In this document: positions 50,498 through 59,484 of the stretch, one piece after another
Layout: the number at the start of each line of letters is the position of its first letter
How positions within the stretch are numbered: the stretch's first letter is position 1
NCBI RefSeq assembly: GCF_000016425.1
Contig: NC_009380.1
Span: 4,282,144 to 4,346,143, forward strand
DNA length: 64,000 nt
Source of the DNA: Salinispora tropica CNB-440
GTDB taxonomy: Bacteria > Actinomycetota > Actinomycetes > Mycobacteriales > Micromonosporaceae
Direction of reading: 5' to 3'
Notes under the pieces: generated by a model
What the model was told of the DNA's origin: nothing
Databases searched by the model: none
Seen by the model: only the letters and a program-made list of their open reading frames with translations
Made by a program: the position numbers and the translations under genes

Positions 50498-51583
50498 TCA
50501 GACGTTGAAGCGGAACTCCACCACGTCGCCGTCCTGCATGACGTAGTCCTTGCCCTCGATGCGGACCTTGCCCACCGACTTCGCGGCGCTCATCGACCCC
50601 GCCTCCAGCAGGTCGTCGTAGGAGACGACCTCCGCCTTGATGAAACCGCGCTGGAAGTCGGAGTGGATAACCCCGGCGGCCTCCGGGGCGCTCGCCCCGA
50701 CCGGCACGGTCCAGGCCCGCGCCTCCTTGGGGCCGGCGGTGAGGTACGTCTGGAGCCCCAGCGTGCGGAAGCCGACCCGAACGAGCTGGTCCAGCCCGGG
50801 CTCGGACTGCCCGATCGACTCCAGGAGCTCGCGGGCCTCCTCCTCGGGCAGATCCACCAGCTCCGATTCGATCTTCGCGTCCATGAAGACGGCCTCGGCG
50901 GGGGCGACCAGGGCCCGCAGTTCGTCGAGGAACTCGGCGTTGGCCAGTTCGGCCTCGTCGACGTTGAAGACGTACAGGAAGGGCTTGGTGGTCAGCAGGT
51001 GCAGCTCGCGCAGATGCTCCAGCTCGACGCTGGCGGCCGCCGCACCGGCATACAGGGTGGTGCCGGTGTCGAGCACCTCCACGGCGGCCTTGGCGGCGGC
51101 GACCGCGGCGGCCCGGTCCTTGCGGAGCTTGGCCTCCTTCTCCAGCCGGGGAATCGCCCGTTCCAGCGTCTGCAGATCGGCGAGGATCAGCTCCGTGTTG
51201 ATCGTCTCGATGTCGTCCGCCGGGGCGATCTTGCCGTCAACGTGCACCACGTTCGGGTCGGAGAAGGCCCGCACGACCTGGCAGATCGCGGCGGCGTCCC
51301 GAATGTTGGCGAGGAACGCGTTACCCCGCCCCTGCCCCTTCGAGGCGCCCCGGACCAGCCCGGCGATGTCGACGAACGACACCGGCGCCGGGATCACTTT
51401 CTGCGAGCTGAAGATCTCGGCGAGCTTGCCCAGCCGCTCGTCCGGCAGGCCGACCACGCCGACGTTGGGCTCGATGGTGGCGAAGGGGTAGTTCGCCGCG
51501 AGCACGTCATTCTTGGTCAGCGCGTTGAAGAGGGTGCTCTTGCCGACGTTGGGCAGGCCGACGATGCCGATGGTGAGACTCAC
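50498..51583 (-). CDS. ychF: Ribosome-binding ATPase YchF
   Basis: OBG-like P-loop NTPase of 361 residues that binds ATP and 70S ribosomes. G1 is GLPNVGKST (residues 8-16) and G3 is VDIAGLVRGASKGQGRGN. The G4 position reads NVDEAE rather than NKxD, which explains ATP preference. A coiled-coil arm (about residues 125-205) precedes a C-terminal TGS domain ending DYVMQDGDVVEFRFNV. GTG at 51583 gives the normal length; TAAGCT lies 8 nt upstream and no Shine-Dalgarno is seen. Confidence 0.96.
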   Translation of the reverse strand: MSLTIGIVGLPNVGKSTLFNALTKNDVLAANYPFATIEPNVGVVGLPDERLGKLAEIFSSQKVIPAPVSFVDIAGLVRGASKGQGRGNAFLANIRDAAAICQVVRAFSDPNVVHVDGKIAPADDIETINTELILADLQTLERAIPRLEKEAKLRKDRAAAVAAAKAAVEVLDTGTTLYAGAAAASVELEHLRELHLLTTKPFLYVFNVDEAELANAEFLDELRALVAPAEAVFMDAKIESELVDLPEEEARELLESIGQSEPGLDQLVRVGFRTLGLQTYLTAGPKEARAWTVPVGASAPEAAGVIHSDFQRGFIKAEVVSYDDLLEAGSMSAAKSVGKVRIEGKDYVMQDGDVVEFRFNV

Positions 51584-51647
51584 GACGAGCCAGCTTACGC
51601 CGCCGCCCGTCGGCCACCGGCACCTGGCCGACGATTCCGCCGCCGGC

Positions 51648-52379
51648 TCAGCCCAGCAGGCGTGGACCGATGGGTGTCTCCCGGACGCTGCCGTCCGGAC
51701 CACGGCTGACCTCGTACGCGGACACGCCCGGGCGGTCCGCCACCGCCTCGACCAGCCGCTCACCCCGGTAGAGCAGACCGACGCCGTCGTCGGTGCACCG
51801 ACTGGTGGGGAGCGTGCCGTCGCCGACCAGCCGGTGCATCAACGGACGCCGCTGGTCCTCGCTGTCGTAGTGCACACCGTTGCCGTACGGCAGCCAGCCC
51901 AACCCGTCGGTGAAGCCACGCAGCGTGGTCCCATAGCTGTCGGTGGCGCCGCCCGCGTGCCAGCAGATCGAGCCGGCCGACACCCCACCCAACACGACAC
52001 CGGCCTCCCAACACTCGCGCAGGATCTCGCCGAGACCGTGCACCCGCCACACGGCGAGGAGGTTCGCCACGCTGCCCCCGCCGACCCAGATCACGTCCTG
52101 TGCCCGCAGATGAGCCCGTACGTCCTCGACGTTCGGCATCGGAAACAGCGCCAGGTGGGACATCCGGAACCGGCTGCCGGCGAACCCCTCGTACACCCGG
52201 GTCAGCGTCGCAGGCTGGTCCCCCTGGGCCTGGTCGAGGAAGCAGATTCGCGGCTCCACCGCCCCGGCCAGGTCCGCGGCCAGGTCGAAGACCGGGTTGA
52301 TCCGCCTGGGCTGGCTGGCTCGTCCCGGCGCGAAGATACCCATACTGGTGGCGAGGATGGTGGGTTCGTTCGCGGGCAC
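51648..52379 (-). CDS. Peptidase E-like protein (family S51)
   Basis: A 243-residue serine peptidase of the dipeptidase E type, cytoplasmic. Signatures are VIWVGGGSVANLLAVWR near residue 100 and the nucleophile serine in LGGVSAGSICWH near 135; the glutamine amidotransferase-like fold fits. GTG at 52379 follows GGAAGG by about 6 nt. An ATG 30 nt earlier lacks properly spaced ribosome binding. Likely cleaves short peptides, classically Asp-X; specificity unproven. Confidence 0.88.
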   Translation of the reverse strand: MPANEPTILATSMGIFAPGRASQPRRINPVFDLAADLAGAVEPRICFLDQAQGDQPATLTRVYEGFAGSRFRMSHLALFPMPNVEDVRAHLRAQDVIWVGGGSVANLLAVWRVHGLGEILRECWEAGVVLGGVSAGSICWHAGGATDSYGTTLRGFTDGLGWLPYGNGVHYDSEDQRRPLMHRLVGDGTLPTSRCTDDGVGLLYRGERLVEAVADRPGVSAYEVSRGPDGSVRETPIGPRLLG

Positions 52380-52430
52380 GGTCGTCCTTCCGTCGGATAT
52401 GTCACCCATCCTGCCGGAAAGCGCTCTCGG

Positions 52431-52910
52431 TCAGTTTGGGGGGCGAGGCTGGCGGGGAATGACCGGCTCGATCCGCGCTGTCCCTGGGGGCAGTTCGGCG
52501 GCGGCGGCGAACGGCAGGGTGAAGCGTGCGTCAGCCACCGGCCCAACCGCGTGCGACTCGCGGAGCATCCAGCGGACCTCGTCGGCCGTCCACCCCAGCC
52601 CCGGCCGGGCAGCGATCTCGGCGAGCAGCCGCAACGCCGCGCGGGTGTCATCGTCGTAGAAGCGGACGCACCAGTGGTGCACCCACATGCCGAGGGCGCG
52701 TAGCCCGTCGTTGTCCAGCGAACGGACGAGCCGGCCACTGGCCGTGTCCTCGAACGCCCGCTCCGGATCCCCGGCAAGGTCCCGGTCCAGCGCTCCGACC
52801 GCCGCCGGGGCAACCGCCCGCATACGGGTGAAGAAGCCCTGTGTGACCACAGGATCCAGCGGCGGGCGCCCGTCCCGTGTCGACGCCTGCCCGCCCGCCC
52901 CGCTCGCCAT
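52431..52910 (-). CDS. Hypothetical protein, 159 aa
   Basis: Unrecognised. Predicted mostly helical, with LRALGMWVHHWCVRFYDDDT in the middle and a proline-rich end. No membrane segment or signal. ATG at 52910 follows AAGGG by 8 nt. The codon pattern is that of a real gene. It is 51 nt upstream of the S51 peptidase gene on the same strand and divergent from the alkylation-repair operon. Confidence 0.65.
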   Translation of the reverse strand: MASGAGGQASTRDGRPPLDPVVTQGFFTRMRAVAPAAVGALDRDLAGDPERAFEDTASGRLVRSLDNDGLRALGMWVHHWCVRFYDDDTRAALRLLAEIAARPGLGWTADEVRWMLRESHAVGPVADARFTLPFAAAAELPPGTARIEPVIPRQPRPPN

Positions 52911-53049
52911 CGCCGCACCCTTCTCCCATGACTTGGTGTGCGAGACGGTACCGACCAGGACCGACCGTTCCGGCCCCGGGCACCCCAGCGGTACGCCAGC
53001 GTCCGATTCCCGCCAGCCGACCAGCGCCGGACGGAGGCATCATCGGTAC

Positions 53050-54498
53050 GTGGACCTGGACTTTGAACGGTGTTATCGGGCCGTTGACAGCCGCGACCAG
53101 CGGTTCGACGGCTGGTTCTACACCGGTGTGCTCTCCACCGGCATCTACTGTCGGCCGTCCTGTCCGGCGACCACCCCGAAGCGGAAGAATGTCCGATTCT
53201 TCCCGTCTGCTGCCGCGGCGCAGGGGGCCGGGCTGCGGGCCTGCCGCCGATGCCGGCCGGATGCGACCCCCGGATCACCACAGTGGGATCTTCGGGCCGA
53301 CCTGGTGAGTCGCGCCATGCGGCTCATCGCCGACGGCGTGGTCGACCGCGACGGGGTACCCGGGCTGGCAGCGCGTCTCGGCTACACCGAGCGGCACCTG
53401 CACCGGCTACTCCGCACCGAGCTGGGCGCCGGCCCGCTCGCCCTGGCCCGAGCGCAGCGCGCGCAGACCGCGCGGACCCTGATCGAGTCCACCGACCTCG
53501 GAATGGCGGAGATCGCGTTCGCCGCCGGGTTCGGCAGCGTACGGCAGTTCAACGACACCCTCCGCGAGGTGTACGCGGTCCCGCCGTCCGAGCTGCGGGC
53601 CACCCGACGCCGTCCAACGGCACCCGCCGGACCCGGCACGATCACGGTACGGCTGGCCTACCGGCCCCCACTGCACGTCGGGGCGCTGCTGGACTTCCTC
53701 GCCCCGCGGACGCTACCTGGGGTGGACGAGGTACGCGCCGGCACCTACCACCGGAGCCTGCGGCTGCCACACGGCACCGGCGCGGCGGCGCTGACCCCAA
53801 CGGACCGGCACGTGGCGGCGACCCTGCGCCTGACCGACCTGCGGGACCTCGCACCGGCGGTGGCCCGGTGCCGCCGACTGCTCGACCTGGACGCCGATCC
53901 CACCGCGGTGGATACCACCCTGGCCACCGATCCCGCCCTGGCCCCGATGGTCACGGCGGAGCCCGGCGTCCGGGTGCCACGCGCGGTCGACGGCTTCGAG
54001 GTGGCCGTCCGCGCGGTCGTCGGCCAGCAGGTCTCGGTGGCCTCCGCCCGCACCACCCTCACCCGGCTCCTGAGCCAGCTCTCCACCCCGGTGCCGGAGT
54101 CGGAGGCGGGAGGCGGCGGGCTACCCGGGTTCCCGGCCGCCGAGGAGGTGCTCGCCGCGCCGGATTCGGCATTCCGGATGCCGGCCGCCCGCCGGGAGAC
54201 ACTGCGTCGGCTCGCTGCGGCGGTGGCCGCCGGGGAGGTCGATCTGGAGCCGGGTGGGGATCGACAGGAGACCCGGCAGCGGCTGCTGGCCCTGCCCGGG
54301 ATCGGGGCGTGGACGGCGGATTATGTCGCGCTCCGCGCACTCGGCGACCCGGACGTCCTGCTGTCCACCGATGTGGCCCTCCGCCGGGGCGCCGCTGCCC
54401 TCGGCCTCCCCCACAGCCCCGACACCTTGCACTCGTACGCCGACCGCTGGCGCCCCTGGCGCTCGTACGCGATGATCCGACTCTGGAGAGCTGCATGA
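53050..54498 (+). CDS. Ada-like regulator fused to AlkA DNA glycosylase
   Basis: A 482-residue protein with three modules. The zinc methyl-acceptor domain (residues 1-80) has GIYCRPSCP and CRRCRPD, four cysteines as in Ada, where the first accepts methyl from phosphotriesters. An AraC-type helix-turn-helix follows (about 85-180, GYTERHLHRLLRTELG and EIAFAAGFGSVRQFNDTLRE). An AlkA-type HhH-GPD 3-methyladenine glycosylase ends it (about 200-480, LPGIGAWTADYVALRALGD with the catalytic Asp in LLSTDVALRRG). GTG at 53050. It probably senses methylation damage, activates the operon and excises methylated bases. The next gene overlaps its stop. Confidence 0.93.
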   Translation: MDLDFERCYRAVDSRDQRFDGWFYTGVLSTGIYCRPSCPATTPKRKNVRFFPSAAAAQGAGLRACRRCRPDATPGSPQWDLRADLVSRAMRLIADGVVDRDGVPGLAARLGYTERHLHRLLRTELGAGPLALARAQRAQTARTLIESTDLGMAEIAFAAGFGSVRQFNDTLREVYAVPPSELRATRRRPTAPAGPGTITVRLAYRPPLHVGALLDFLAPRTLPGVDEVRAGTYHRSLRLPHGTGAAALTPTDRHVAATLRLTDLRDLAPAVARCRRLLDLDADPTAVDTTLATDPALAPMVTAEPGVRVPRAVDGFEVAVRAVVGQQVSVASARTTLTRLLSQLSTPVPESEAGGGGLPGFPAAEEVLAAPDSAFRMPAARRETLRRLAAAVAAGEVDLEPGGDRQETRQRLLALPGIGAWTADYVALRALGDPDVLLSTDVALRRGAAALGLPHSPDTLHSYADRWRPWRSYAMIRLWRAA

Positions 54499-55007
54499 AC
54501 ACGATCGACGCCACCGTCGCCGACACCCCGGCCGGCCCGCTCGGCATCCTCGCCGGACCGGACGGGGCGGTCCGGGCCGCCGGCTTCACCACCGACCTGA
54601 CCACCCTGCTCGCCCTGGTCCACCCACACCTGCACGCCCCGTTGCGGGAACGACGCGACCTCGGCCCGATCACGGCCGCCGTCACCGCATACCTGGATGG
54701 CGAGCTGAGCGCAGTTGACGGGGTTCCGGTCGAGCAACACACCGACGGCGTGTTCCTGGCCCACGCCTGGGACATACTGCGGGACCTGAAGCCGGGCGAT
54801 CCGGTCACCTACACGGAACTCGCCGGGCTGGCCGGCCGCCCAGCGGCGGTCCGGGCCGCCGCCGCGGCCTGCGCCCGGAACGCCGCCGCGCTCTTCGTCC
54901 CCTGTCACCGGGTGCTGCGCACCGACGGAACGCTTGGCGGCTACCGCTGGGGGCTAGATGTGAAGAAGTGGCTGCTGAGTCATGAGCGGCAGTTGACAGC
55001 AAGCTGA
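54495..55007 (+). CDS. ogt: Methylated-DNA-protein-cysteine methyltransferase
   Basis: O6-alkylguanine-DNA alkyltransferase of 170 residues. The acceptor cysteine lies in FVPCHRVLR (about residue 136), followed by LGGYRWGLDVKKWLLSHE. The helix-turn-helix before it includes VTYTELAGLAGRPAAVRAA. A suicide protein repairing O6-methylguanine. ATG at 54495 overlaps the glycosylase stop (ATGA), so alkylation repair is one coupled operon. Confidence 0.94.
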   Translation: MNTIDATVADTPAGPLGILAGPDGAVRAAGFTTDLTTLLALVHPHLHAPLRERRDLGPITAAVTAYLDGELSAVDGVPVEQHTDGVFLAHAWDILRDLKPGDPVTYTELAGLAGRPAAVRAAAAACARNAAALFVPCHRVLRTDGTLGGYRWGLDVKKWLLSHERQLTAS

Positions 55008-55031
55008 CACCGGCGACACTCCAAAAGGACG

Positions 55032-55037
55032 TAACGT
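55032..55037 (+). promoter_or_regulatory. -10 element for leaderless ABC exporter gene
   Basis: TAACGT then CGGGTA then GTG at 55044. Confidence 0.5.
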
Positions 55038-55043
55038 CGGGTA

Positions 55044-56861
55044 GTGCCCGCGGAGGTTGACGGCGATCCGGCCCCCACCACAGGCCGACATCCGCTCGAC
55101 AGCCTCTGGCGGCTGCGGCACTACCTGCGGCCGTACGCGCACGAGTTCGCCTGGCTCTTCCTCGCCGGCCTGGCCGCCATGGCAGCGGGGATCGCCGTGC
55201 CGCTGGTGGCCCAGCGGGTGGTGGACGGCCCGGTCGCCCGGCAGGATCCGGCCGGGCTGTTCCGCCTCGCCGGCCTGGCGCTGCTGTTCGGGCTCGCCGA
55301 AGCAGTGCTGATCTTCATCCGCCGCTGGGTGCAGTCCTCCTCCTCGGTGGGGATCGAGACGGCCATCCGCGCCGACATCTACGCCCACCTGCAACAGCTC
55401 CCGGCCAGCTTCCACGACCGGTGGCAGTCGGGCCAGCTCCTCTCCCGGATCACCACCGACCTGTCGGCGATCCGTCGGTTCCTCTCCTTCGGCCTGCTCT
55501 TCTTCGTCCTGAACCTGGTCACCTACGCCGTGGTGGTGGCGCTGCTGATCCGGCTGCACCCCGTGCTGGGCCTGGTCGTGGCGGTCAGCGCCATCCCTCT
55601 GTTCCTCCTCGCGCGGCGGTTCGCCCGCGCCTACCACGCCGCCTCCCGGCGGATGCAGGACCAGCAGGGCGACCTGGCCACGCTGGTCGAGGAGACCGCG
55701 CAGGGGCTGCGCACGGCGAAGGCGTACGGGCGCGGGCCGGAGCTGGCCGCCCGATTCGCCGTCAGCGCCCGAGCGCTACACGACACCGCGGTCGGCAAGG
55801 GACGGCTGCTCGCCGACACCTCCGCCCGCCTTGACCTGGTGCCGAACCTGACCCTGGGCGTCGTCCTCATCGCCGGCGCGGGCGCCGCCGCGGCCGGCAC
55901 GCTCACCATCGGCGAGCTGGTGGCCTTCGTCAGCCTCCAGCTCCTGCTGATCTGGCCCGTGCAGGGCCTGGGGTGGATCATCGCGGGCGGGCAGGAGGCG
56001 GCCACCGCGGCCGACCGAATCTGGGAGGTGCTGGACACCCCGCCCGCAATCCTGGACGCTCCCGACGCCGCCGACCCACCCCGCTCCCAGATCCTTGGTC
56101 GGTTGCGGTTCGAGGGAGTCTCGTTCAAGTACCCGGGTGCCCGCGAACCGGTGCTGCGCGGCGTCGACCTCACCATCGAGCCGGGCGAGACGGTGGCGCT
56201 GGTCGGGGCGACCGGCTCCGGCAAGAGCAGTCTGCTGTCGCTGGTGCCCCGGCTGCACGACGTGACCGGCGGCCGCGTCACCATCGACGGGTACGACGTG
56301 CGGGGCCTGCGGCTGGCGACGCTGCGCCGGCTGGTCGGGGTGGCCTTCGAGGAGCCGACGCTCTTCTCCATGTCGGTGTGGGAGAACGTGACCCTGGGCC
56401 GACCCGACGCCGGTGACGAGGAGGTCCGGGCCGCGCTCACGCTGGCACAGGCCACCTTCGCCTACGACCTCCCGTGGGGGTTGGCCACTCGCGTCGGCGA
56501 GCAGGGCCTGTCGCTCTCCGGCGGCCAGCGGCAACGGCTCGCGCTCGCCCGGACGGTGCTCAGCCGTCCAGCCCTACTCCTGCTCGACGACCCCCTGTCC
56601 GCCCTCGACGTGCACACCGAGGCGCTGGTCGAGACGGCGCTACGCCGGGCCCTACCCGACACGACAACGCTGGTCGTGGTACACCGACCGGCCACGATCG
56701 CGCTCGCCGACCGGGTCGCCCTGCTGGAGGCCGGCCGGATCACCGCGCTGGGCCGGCACTCCGACCTGCTCGCCACCGTGCCCGCGTACCGTGCCCTGCT
56801 CTCGGCCGAGCCAGGGCCGCCGGCGGACGATCCGACCCCCAACGGCCTGGTGCGCTCGTGA
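55044..56861 (+). CDS. ABC exporter half-transporter, degenerate-site subunit
   Basis: A 605-residue type IV ABC exporter with six membrane helices (about residues 30-310) and a C-terminal ATPase. Walker A is GATGSGKS, the Q-loop position reads FEEPTLF with Glu, the signature is LSLSGGQRQR, and Walker B is LLLLDDP. In Walker B the catalytic Glu is replaced by Asp. That change marks the degenerate nucleotide site of heterodimeric exporters such as TM287/288. GTG at 55044 lies 6 nt after TAACGT. Its stop overlaps the partner's start. Substrate unknown; multidrug or lipid-like cargo is typical. Confidence 0.92.
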   Translation: MPAEVDGDPAPTTGRHPLDSLWRLRHYLRPYAHEFAWLFLAGLAAMAAGIAVPLVAQRVVDGPVARQDPAGLFRLAGLALLFGLAEAVLIFIRRWVQSSSSVGIETAIRADIYAHLQQLPASFHDRWQSGQLLSRITTDLSAIRRFLSFGLLFFVLNLVTYAVVVALLIRLHPVLGLVVAVSAIPLFLLARRFARAYHAASRRMQDQQGDLATLVEETAQGLRTAKAYGRGPELAARFAVSARALHDTAVGKGRLLADTSARLDLVPNLTLGVVLIAGAGAAAAGTLTIGELVAFVSLQLLLIWPVQGLGWIIAGGQEAATAADRIWEVLDTPPAILDAPDAADPPRSQILGRLRFEGVSFKYPGAREPVLRGVDLTIEPGETVALVGATGSGKSSLLSLVPRLHDVTGGRVTIDGYDVRGLRLATLRRLVGVAFEEPTLFSMSVWENVTLGRPDAGDEEVRAALTLAQATFAYDLPWGLATRVGEQGLSLSGGQRQRLALARTVLSRPALLLLDDPLSALDVHTEALVETALRRALPDTTTLVVVHRPATIALADRVALLEAGRITALGRHSDLLATVPAYRALLSAEPGPPADDPTPNGLVRS

Positions 56862-58762
56862 CCGACGGTAACGAGCCAGGCGGTGACCCGTTGCCGGCCG
56901 TCCCAGTGCCGCGACCACGGTCGGCCCAGGAAAACTGGCGCGGCATCGCGGTCGACCCGGACGCCGACCGCAGCCGGGCCGAGGACACCGATCCGGCGGC
57001 GGTGGCCCGGCTGCGCGCCCGCAGCCGGGTGCTGCTGCGCGACCTGCTCCACCCGCACCGCCGACAGCTCGCCGTCGCCGTCGCGCTGCTGCTCATCCAG
57101 AACGTGGCGAGCATGGCCGGACCGTATCTGGTGATGCTCGGCATCGACCGGGCCATTCCGCCGCTGCGGGCCGGCGACACCCGGCCACTGACGTACATCG
57201 CCGCCGCGTTCGTCGTCGCCACGGTCGCCGAGTACACCGCCCGCCGCGGCTTCCTCGCCCTCTCCGCCCGGATCGGTCAGGCTGTGCTCCTCGACCTCCG
57301 ACGCCGGGTGTACGGACACTTCCTACGCCTGTCGGTGGCCTTCCACCAGCGGTACACGTCCGGGCGGATGGTCTCTCGGCTCACCAGCGACCTGGACTCC
57401 ATCGGCGAGTTGGTCGGCGGTGGCATCGACAGCCTGGTCCTCGCTGCCCTGTCGATCCTGTCGGTGGCCGCGATCCTGCTCTGGCTGGATCTCCCGCTGG
57501 CCGCCGTGACGCTGCTGGCGTTCCCGTTCCTGTACTGGCTGTCCCGCTGGTTCGCCCGCACCTCGGCCGTGGCGTATCGGTGGACCCGGGACACCATCGC
57601 CCTGGTCATCGTGCATGCCGTCGAGTCGCTGCGGGGGATCCGGGCAGTGCAGGCGTTCCGCCGCGAGCCGCGCAACCAACGGATCTTCGTCCGGGTCAAC
57701 GACGACTACCGGCGGGCCAGCCTGCACGCGTTCCAGCTGATCGCCACCTACTCGCCCGGGGTCAAGCTGATCGGGAACGTCACCATCGCGGTGGTGCTCT
57801 GCTACGGCGGATGGCGCGTCCTCAATGGTCACGCCGAGGTTGGGGTGCTCGCCGCCTTCCTGCTCTACCTGCGTCGGTTCTTTGAGCCGATGCAGGAGCT
57901 GAGCCAGTTCTACAACTCGTTGCAGTCGGCCACCGCAGCGCTGGAGAAGCTCGCCGGTGTGCTGGACGAGCAACCTGAGGTACCGGAGCCGGCCCGGCCG
58001 GTGCCGTTGCCGGCCCCCGAATCCGGTCGCGGGGCGGTCACCTTCCACTCGGTCTCCTTCGGGTACTACCCGCAGTCCCCGATCCTGCACGGACTGGACC
58101 TGGACATCCCGGCCGGGCAGACCGTCGCACTGATCGGGGCGACCGGCGCCGGCAAGTCGACCATCGCCAAACTGCTCGCCCGTTTCCACGACCCGAACAC
58201 GGGCACCGTCGCGCTGGGGGGCGTGGACCTGCGGGACATCGCCGACGCCGACCTACGCCAGGCGCTCGTATTGGTCACTCAGGAGACCCACCTCTTCGGC
58301 GGGACCGTCGCGGAGAACATCCGTTTCGGCCGGCCGGACGCGGACGACGCCGCGGTGGCGGCAGCGGCGAAGGCGATCGGCGCGGACGAGTTCATCACCG
58401 CCCTGCCCGACGGGTACGCCACCCAGGTGCATCGCCGCGGCAGCCGGCTCTCGGCCGGTCAGCGGCAGCTCGTCGCGTTCGCTCGGGTGTTTCTGGCCGA
58501 CCCGGCGGTGTTGATCCTCGACGAGGCGACCTCGTCCCTCGACGTCCCGACCGAACGAGCGGTCCAACGGGCCCTGGCCACCATTCTGCGCGACCGTACC
58601 GCGCTGGTGATCGCGCACCGACTCTCCACCGTCGAGATCGCCGACCGCGTGCTGGTGCTGGAGTCGGGACGGATCGTCGAGGACGGCTCACCCGCGCGAC
58701 TGGTCCACCGCGACGGGCGGTACGCCGAGCTGCACCGCCAGTGGCTGGACTCCCTGAGCTGA
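56858..58762 (+). CDS. ABC exporter half-transporter, consensus-ATPase subunit
   Basis: Partner half-transporter of 634 residues. A 65-residue polar N-terminal extension precedes six membrane helices (about 70-350). The ATPase has GATGAGKST, Q-loop VTQETHLFGG, signature LSAGQRQ and Walker B ILDEATSSLD with catalytic Glu. The weakened signature SAGQ pairs with the Asp-type Walker B of the first subunit to form the degenerate site, while this subunit's Glu forms the active one. GTG at 56858 overlaps the upstream stop (GTGA). Confidence 0.93.
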   Translation: MTDGNEPGGDPLPAVPVPRPRSAQENWRGIAVDPDADRSRAEDTDPAAVARLRARSRVLLRDLLHPHRRQLAVAVALLLIQNVASMAGPYLVMLGIDRAIPPLRAGDTRPLTYIAAAFVVATVAEYTARRGFLALSARIGQAVLLDLRRRVYGHFLRLSVAFHQRYTSGRMVSRLTSDLDSIGELVGGGIDSLVLAALSILSVAAILLWLDLPLAAVTLLAFPFLYWLSRWFARTSAVAYRWTRDTIALVIVHAVESLRGIRAVQAFRREPRNQRIFVRVNDDYRRASLHAFQLIATYSPGVKLIGNVTIAVVLCYGGWRVLNGHAEVGVLAAFLLYLRRFFEPMQELSQFYNSLQSATAALEKLAGVLDEQPEVPEPARPVPLPAPESGRGAVTFHSVSFGYYPQSPILHGLDLDIPAGQTVALIGATGAGKSTIAKLLARFHDPNTGTVALGGVDLRDIADADLRQALVLVTQETHLFGGTVAENIRFGRPDADDAAVAAAAKAIGADEFITALPDGYATQVHRRGSRLSAGQRQLVAFARVFLADPAVLILDEATSSLDVPTERAVQRALATILRDRTALVIAHRLSTVEIADRVLVLESGRIVEDGSPARLVHRDGRYAELHRQWLDSLS

Positions 58763-58771
58763 GCGAAAGGA

Positions 58772-59482
58772 TCAGCTGGTCTCGCCGGCCACACTGAACG
58801 ACCGAAGTCGATCAATTGCCAGGGCGGTGAAGCCGGCCACGATCAGCGTGCTCATCACCGCCGCGACCGGCACCGACACATCGGTGGCGAGGAGCTCGGT
58901 CGGAGCGAACCGGTCGGCGAGCGCGATCACGTACTGCTGGATGGAGAGCACCTTCGTTCCGCTGACGAAATTGCCGAGCAGCCCCTCCCAGATCAGCACG
59001 TAGACCAGCCCGAGCAGCACCGGGCGCCGGGTGACCAGGCTGAGCGCGAGGAAGAGCGCACTGTAGGCCAGCGCGCCGACGGAGGCGGCGGCGGCGAGCG
59101 CCAGCCCGACCCGGACCGAACTGGCGAGCACACCGGCCACGTACAGCGGCACGGCGACGGTAGCCGCGGTGACGCCGGCAGCCACCGCCAGCTTCGGCAG
59201 CACGATCTGCCAACGCGGCAGCGGCTTGGTGAGGATGTGCACCACGGTGCCGTCCTCGATCTCCGCACCGAGCACGCCGGTCCCGACGATCAACGCGATC
59301 ACCGGCAGCGCCACGGCCAACCCGAGGCCGACCAGCACCGGCGGCCCCCACTCGCCGGGGTCGACCCCCAGGGCGCGGGAGAGCACCGCCAACAGGACCA
59401 GCAGCACCGGTAGCGGGAAGAGCAGCAGGAAGCGGCGCCGCCCCAACAGCCCCCGGGCGGTGATCCAGGAAACAGTCGACAT
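58772..59482 (-). CDS. ABC-2 type permease
   Basis: A 236-residue membrane protein with about six helices: near residues 20-36, 50-70, 100-120, 128-148, 155-170 and 205-222. GAEIEDGTVVHILTKPLPR between helices 2 and 3 is the coupling motif of ABC-2 permeases of the NosY/CcmB-like type. ATG is 2 nt after the stop of its ATPase gene. Last gene of a four-gene operon. Confidence 0.88.
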   Translation of the reverse strand: MSTVSWITARGLLGRRRFLLLFPLPVLLVLLAVLSRALGVDPGEWGPPVLVGLGLAVALPVIALIVGTGVLGAEIEDGTVVHILTKPLPRWQIVLPKLAVAAGVTAATVAVPLYVAGVLASSVRVGLALAAAASVGALAYSALFLALSLVTRRPVLLGLVYVLIWEGLLGNFVSGTKVLSIQQYVIALADRFAPTELLATDVSVPVAAVMSTLIVAGFTALAIDRLRSFSVAGETS

Positions 59483-59484
59483 GG

